From: Cacajao melanocephalus
Taxonomy: Eukaryota > Chordata > Mammalia > Primates > Pitheciidae
Direction of reading: 5' to 3'
Assembly (NCBI GenBank): GCA_963573385.1
Contig: CAUYLG010038436.1
Coordinates: forward strand, 1 to 64,000
Length of the DNA: 64,000 nucleotides
The first letter of the stretch is position 1. Each line of letters begins with the position of its first letter. A model generated the notes under the pieces. That model did no database searches. It saw only the letters and a list, made by a program, of their open reading frames with translations, and was not told where the DNA came from. Shown piece after piece: positions 57,330 through 64,000 of this stretch. The position numbers and the translations under genes were made by a program.

Positions 57330-59391
57330 CCCTCGTCAGCATATCTGGTTCTCTATTCTATTCCATTGGTCTATGTATTTACTTTTATACCAATCCATGC
57401 TGTTTTTGTCACTATAGGCTTTTGGTATAATTTGAAGTCGGGTAATGTGCTGCCTCCATATTTGTTCTTTTTGCTTAGGATTGTTTTGGTTATTCAAGCT
57501 CTTTATTGGTTTCATATGAATTTTGGGATTGCTTTTTCTGAGAAAATGGTGAGTCTTTAGGGTTTTCTAGATATATGATCACATGAGCAGCAGTAGTAGT
57601 TTGATGCCCTCCTTTCCAATTTGATTGCCCTTTATTTGTTTCTCTTGCCTGATTGCTCTGGCTAGGACTTCCAGTACTGTGTTGAATAGAAATGGTGAAA
57701 GTGGGCATCCTTGTCACATTCCACTTCTCAGGAGGAATGCTTTGAATTTTTCCCCATTCAGTGTAATGTTGCCTGTGTGTTTGTCATAGATGGCTTTTAT
57801 TATTTTAATGTATGTTTCTTCTATGGTTAGTTTGTTGAAGGTTTTTATTGTAAAGCAATGCTGGATTTTATCAAATGCTTTTTCTGCATCTATTGAGATG
57901 ATCATGTGGTTGTTGTTTTAACTCTGTTTATGAGATGTATCACATCTATTTACTTGCATATGTTAAATCATCCCTGCATCCCACGGGTGAAACTCACTTG
58001 ATCATGGTGTATCATCTTTTTGATGTACTCTTGGATGCAGCTTGCTGGTATTTTGTTGAGCATTTTTGCATCTGTGTTCACCAGAGATATTGGTCTATAG
58101 TTTTCTTTTTTTGTTATGTCTTTTCCTAGTTTTGGTATTATGGTGACATTGGCTTCATAGAATGAGTTAGGGAAGATTCCCTCTTTCTCAATCTTTTGGA
58201 ATAGTTTCAGCATGATTAGTACCAATTCTTCTTTGAATGTCTGGTAGAATTCAGCTGTGAATCCATCTGGCCGTGGGTTTTTTTTGTTGGCAATTTTTTT
58301 TATTACTGATCAATCATATTGCTTGTTACTGTTCTGTTCAATATTCCTATTTATTCCTGATTCAGTCTAGGTGGGTTATCTGTTTCCAGGAATGTATCTA
58401 TTTCCTCTAGAATTTCTAGTTTGTGTGCATAGAGGTGTTCATAGTAGACTCAAATTATCTTTTATATATCTATGGTGTTGGTGGTAATGTCTCCAATTTT
58501 ATTTCTAATTTAGCTTAAATCCTCTCTTCTTGTTTAATCTAGCTAATGGTCTATGGAGTTCATTCATCTTTTCAAATAGTCACCTTTTTGTTTCATTGAT
58601 CTTTTGTATTTTTGTTTCAATTTCATTTAGCTCTATTTTGGTCTTTGTTACTTATATTCTTCTGCTAACTTTGGGTTTGGTTTGTTCTTGTTTCTCTATT
58701 TCCTTGAGGTGTGACATTAGTTTGTGAATTTGTGATCTTTCAGACTTTTTTATGTAGGCATTTGGCACAATACTTTCATCTTAGCACTGCTAACATGGTG
58801 AAACCCCGTCTCAAAAAAACAAAAGTTTTCCTTATTTTCCCTCAAATAAATTTTCCAAATTTTTTTCTTTCTATTCTCCCTTGGGAACACCAGTGATTCT
58901 TTGGTTTGGCCAATTTATATAATCTGATATTTATTGGAGACTTTGTTCATTTTTTTTTCTTAATCTTTGATTAATTCAAAAGCCTCATCTTCAAGTTTTG
59001 AGAGTCTTTCTTCCACTTGGCCTAGTGTACTGTTAAAACTTTCTACTGCCTTTAGTAATTCCCTAAGTGTGTTTTTCATTTCTAGAAGTTCTGATTGGTT
59101 TTTCTTTAAGATATATATCTCCTTAGGAAACTTTTCATTCATATTCTGAATTTTTTTTTATTTCTTTATGTTGGCTGTCACCTTTCTCTTGTATCCCCTT
59201 GAATAGCTTAATTACCAGCTTTTTGAATTTTTTATCTAGTATTTCAAAGATTTCATCTTGGTTTGCATCCATTGGTGGAGAGCTAGTGCAGTCTTTTGGG
59301 GGGTATTATAGAACCTTGTTTTGTAATATTGCCAGAATTATTTTTCTGGTTCCTTCTCACTTGGGTAGACTGTTTTTTCTAATTGCTATTA
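57330..59391 (-). mobile_element. L1 ORF2 and ORF1 remnants, antisense
   Basis: On the - strand, 57714-57905 reads [16 protein letters not shown] (L1 reverse transcriptase), 57968-58225 includes [18 protein letters not shown] (reverse transcriptase), and 58960-59142 includes LSKLEDEAFELIKD (coiled-coil region of ORF1). Stops and frameshifts throughout. The short spacing between the reverse transcriptase and ORF1 parts shows that the first part of ORF2 is deleted. Confidence 0.9.
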
Positions 59392-59676
59392 TTTTTTTTC
59401 TTAGACAGAGTCTTGCCCAGGCTGGAGTGCAGTGGTACAATCTTGCTTACTGCAATCTTCCCTCCCAGGAGGTTCAAGACATTCTCCTGCCTCAGCCTCC
59501 CCAGTAGCTGGGATTACAGGTGTGCACCACCATACCCAGCTAATTTTTTTGTATTTTTAGTAGATATGGGGTTTCACCATGTTGGTCAGGCTGGTTTTGA
59601 ACTCCTGACCTCGTAATCCACCTGCCTCAGCCTCCCAAAGTGCTGGGATTACAGGCATGAGCCACCACACCCAGCC
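59392..59676 (-). mobile_element. Alu, antisense
   Basis: ttttcttagacagagtcttg to cacacccagcc. The duplication ttctaattgctatt/ttctaattattc shows insertion into the L1. Confidence 0.95.
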
Positions 59677-62150
59677 TCTTCTAATTATTCTTAAATTTAT
59701 TTTTTATTCAACTGTGTCTTTTTTCCCTTGAGGATGTGACTTTAATGTTTACTGTTTCCATTTTACTGTAGCCTAATTCAGCTCTCGGTGCTTTTCAGAG
59801 GTGAAGACTCTGTATGAGTTTCTTTGTTAAAGAGAGTCTTTGTATGATAGTTTTCTCAGATGCTGGTTGTAGTGGAAATGTAGTGGAAATGTGTTCAATG
59901 TCTGAGCAGATTCACCATATCCTGTAGGGTTGGAATGTCAGAGCTCTCTTGAAGCTTACCTCATTCCCCAGTGATATGTACTTTTATATTACATATTTAT
60001 CCCCTAGTGTTTGATTTACTGGGTTGAACAGTTCAGACTTCAGACCAGTAAGGGAGACATTCCTGAATAGAAACTGGTTGTGGCTAAAGCAGGTGGGTAA
60101 AAGCAATACCAGATGGTGGGCAGAGGTCCCAGCCTTGACAGAGGCAGCTGACGGAGCTCTCAGTGAAGTGTACTGAAGTTATGGAGGCAGAGGTTGCAGT
60201 GAGCCAAGATGGCACCATTGCACTCCAGCCTTGGTGACAGAGCAAGACTCCATCTCAAAAAAAAGAAAAAAAGTACTGAGGTTTTATCAGGGAGAAGGAT
60301 GGAAGCCACCTCAGCTCACCAGGCCAGCAGGAAAGTGATCCACCTCCTGTCACACTCCTTACCCAGTGTTCCAGCTATTCAGATCAGATGGGCACCTCTA
60401 TTCAGCTGCAGAAATTTTGATAATCCATGTAGAAAGAAACTGTGACTCTACCCCTTGTGCAAACCTAAACCTGGAGGGTACTCCTCCTGTGGGGATGCGG
60501 TCACTCCAAAGTGTTCCAGAAAGGCTGTCTGTAGGTACATCCTCACTGAGGTCCCATGGGAGTATCCCAGATATGTCTTCAGTGGAGATAAGGGAGAAAA
60601 TAAGTCCCTTTCTCCAAAACCCTTCACAAGTACCAAGGCTGCCTGACTGCTGGGGTACAGCCAAAGACTTTTCCTGCTGAGCCCAGCAGTGCACCTGTGC
60701 CTCTGCTGAAAAAAAACTTCCCACAAGCAGAAAGTTCTGGGACTCAAGGCTTTCCTTCTGGATGTTTTTGGTCCCATGAAGTGATCCTTTGATGTGGTAC
60801 ACTCCCCCTTCCCCTAAGAGTAGCAGTCCCTGAGAGCCGGACTACTGTGAATGCTGCTGCTCCTCTGGGTCTGGCCTCCCAGTGGGACTGCCACACTCCA
60901 AACTGGTGCTGGGGAATGTCTGTAAGGGATCCAGTGATGTGACCTGTCCTGAAGTCTCCCAGGAGTGGGTACCAGCACTAGTTCTGATGGGGGTGGCAAG
61001 GGAGTGATGCAGACTCTGTGAGATTCCTTGGTTATAAATAGCCTTAGTGTGTTGGCTTTCTCAAATGCCAGGTGTAGTAATAATGAAATGGTCACGTAGA
61101 CAGACTCAGGACCTCCTGATTAGTCAGTGTAGTGCAGGCAATGGTGACAGCTGAGGTCACACACACATTTTCTCCTTCCTAGGCCCTGTGTTATTCTACA
61201 GAGAGATGTTAAATGGAGTGCCTCAGTTTGCCTTTAGTCAGGAGGCCGTCTTTTTTAAAAGACCAGAATTTATTCTTGCTTTATGTTACCCAGGGGAAGT
61301 ACTCATAGCGATTGAGCTCCCAAAAGTTTCTGTCTTTTCTGTAAAGCTACCAGGGTGGGTGGCGGGGCAAAGCCAGGTGGGGGCTGGGTCAGGCAAATCT
61401 GTGCTCTGGCTCTCCATGTGCAGGGCAAGTAGCAGCCCCAGTGGGGATTGGAAGGCAGTTCTCTGACCACTGGGATAACGTTCCCAGGAGGAGCACAGCT
61501 GTTTCTGCTGGACAAAAGAATCCACATGGGGAATGGGGTATAGCAGGTGGCAGTTAAGTCCCATTCAGCTTCCATGCACTTGTCAAGACAGGTCTCACAC
61601 CTACCGTGTTCTGCTGTCAGCAGCTAGCTTGGTTCCAGAATCTGCACTCAGAACTCAAAGTTGCCTCAAACCATAAGCCTTCCTGACCAAGACAGAAACC
61701 TTGGCTTTTAGGCCATGCCCCTCCTGGTCTACCCATGAAGCAGGGGCACCCAGTTCCTGTACTGATGCCTGCAGCACACTTCCCACTCACCCCTTGGTTC
61801 TAGCCACCGGAGTTTGTCCCTACTCAAGATAACGCAAACATCAGTTGGCAGCTTCTCACAACCTATGACTGCCACCTGAATCTAACAGACTTCCAGGATG
61901 TCCCCTGTGAGGTAGGATCAAGAGTCACCTCCTTCCATCCCTGCCAGAGTCTAGGGGTGCACACAAAGCCTGTCCAGATGCTGCTCCTTCTCATATACTC
62001 CCCACCGCTCACTAAATCAGTTCAAGACTGGGTAGGGTTAAAGCCTTCCCCCATGGTCACCTGAATCTCTATACACTATTTTCTATACAATATGTTGTCT
62101 TCCCAAGTGGGAGAAGTATGCTAACAATGCTTCCAATCTTCCATCTTCTG
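59677..62150 (-). mobile_element. L1 5' region, antisense (probable)
   Basis: Continues the L1 upstream of ORF1: GC-richer text without coding similarity, rich in short open frames on both strands, as in older L1 5' UTRs. The partial Alu at 60181-60272 sits inside. Right limit uncertain. Confidence 0.55.
60181..60272 (+). mobile_element. Alu 3' fragment
   Basis: atggaggcagaggttgcagt to ctcaaaaaaaag: only the last third of an Alu. Confidence 0.92.
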
Positions 62151-62160
62151 TTATCTCTTT

Positions 62161-62458
<298 letters not shown>

Positions 62459-62939
62459 GTTTCTCTTCTCATAAGGGCCCTAATGCCATCAGACCAGGGC
62501 CTATCTTCATGACTTCATCTAAACCTAGTTACCTCCCCAAAGCCCCATCTCCAAATACCATCACATTGAGGGTTAGGGCTTCAACATAATGAGTTTAGAG
62601 TTACTGATTCAGTTCATAACAGGAAGAGTGTGAGTGTGTGTGTGTTGCCCCATATATATGTTGTGTAGCAAGGAAGCAAAAGTAGGAAAACTAAATCCTT
62701 CTCTTCCGTATCTTCCACAGTAAGCTATATCAATCAGTGAGGTCACAGCAGGACACCTATGGTGGTATACTCTAACTAGGATTATTTGAACAGGGGTTAT
62801 TTTCAAAGGGACCATTTACAAAGCTGCGGGTGTACAGGAGCCACAAGAGATAGCACAGTAACCCGAGTTTAGTCATAGTTGTGCTGCTACCAATGCTGGG
62901 CTCAAGAAGGTAAGAGGAGTGTGTGGTAGGTATTTATAG
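62459..62939. other. Unassigned sequence
   Basis: No gene recognised. A short (TG)n is at 62630-62645. Confidence 0.5.
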
Positions 62940-63105
62940 TGTAAATAAAGGTTAAGAGTACAGACATCAGAGACAGACTAACCTAGACTAACATCTTGCC
63001 TCTACCCCTCACTAGCTGCACATCCTTGAACAAATTACTCTCCTTGAGCCTCAGTTTTCTTCTTGGCAAAAATGAGACAATAATACTATCTACCTCCCAG
63101 CGCTG
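62940..63105 (+). mobile_element. MIR SINE
   Basis: cactagctgcacatccttga, gcctcagttttcttcttggc and aatactatctacctcccag follow the MIR consensus. Confidence 0.85.
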
Positions 63106-63113
63106 TTTATATG

Positions 63114-63875
<762 letters not shown>

Positions 63876-63890
63876 TTTTTTATTTTGCTA

Positions 63891-64000
63891 GCTAGGTGTG
63901 GTGGCTCATGCCTGTAATCCCAGAACTTTGGGAGGCTGAGGAGGGCAGATCATCTGAGGTCAGGAGTTTAAGACCAGTCTGACCAACATGGAGAAACCCC
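63891..64000 (+). mobile_element. Alu (cut by window end)
   Basis: gctaggtgtggtggctcatg onwards. Left monomer only before the window ends. Confidence 0.95.

Overview
This is nuclear DNA from a simian primate, most likely human or an ape. It carries about two dozen Alu copies (several with target-site duplications), L1 remnants of several ages, MIR, L2, MaLR (THE1/MST/MLT1) and class I ERV pieces, and GT-AG introns. Most of the 64 kb is interspersed repeat. Only two genes show recognisable coding sequence.

Left part (0.5-26.1 kb, + strand): seven consecutive exons of an axonemal inner-arm dynein heavy chain, best matched by memory to DNAH7. Together they encode 345 codons without a stop, with matching phases at every junction, and cover the end of the linker and most of the AAA1 motor module: Walker A GPAGTGKT, Walker B CFDEFN and the MNPGYAGR sensor segment. 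No further dynein exon is found to the right.

Middle (26-50 kb): no confident gene. It holds a DNA transposon with visible terminal inverted repeats (29.3-30.7 kb), an old LINE-like stretch (about 32.1-33.0 kb), a THE1/MST solo LTR (37.0-37.4 kb), a decayed env-bearing class I endogenous retrovirus with a tRNA-Leu-type primer-binding site (39.3-43.8 kb), two MLT1-type LTRs, and AT-rich sequence that I could not assign. One small exon-like open segment lies on the - strand at 29.1 kb.

Right part (50.4-64 kb): a CpG island holds the first coding exon of TMEM65 on the - strand (50810-51113), with NRF1-like, Sp1-like and AP-1-like motifs upstream. Beyond it are Alus, a MER5-like element, a MIR and a long antisense L1 with its 5' end to the right.

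Relationship of the genes: dynein exons read rightwards and TMEM65 reads leftwards, so the two face each other. I know of no mammalian locus where a dynein heavy-chain gene adjoins TMEM65 (human TMEM65 is at 8q24.13, DNAH7 at 2q32). TMEM65 exon 2 is not recognisable within the 50 kb to the left. The dynein block is therefore a segmental duplication inside or near TMEM65, one side of a chromosomal rearrangement, or an assembly join. This is the main point of interest in the window.
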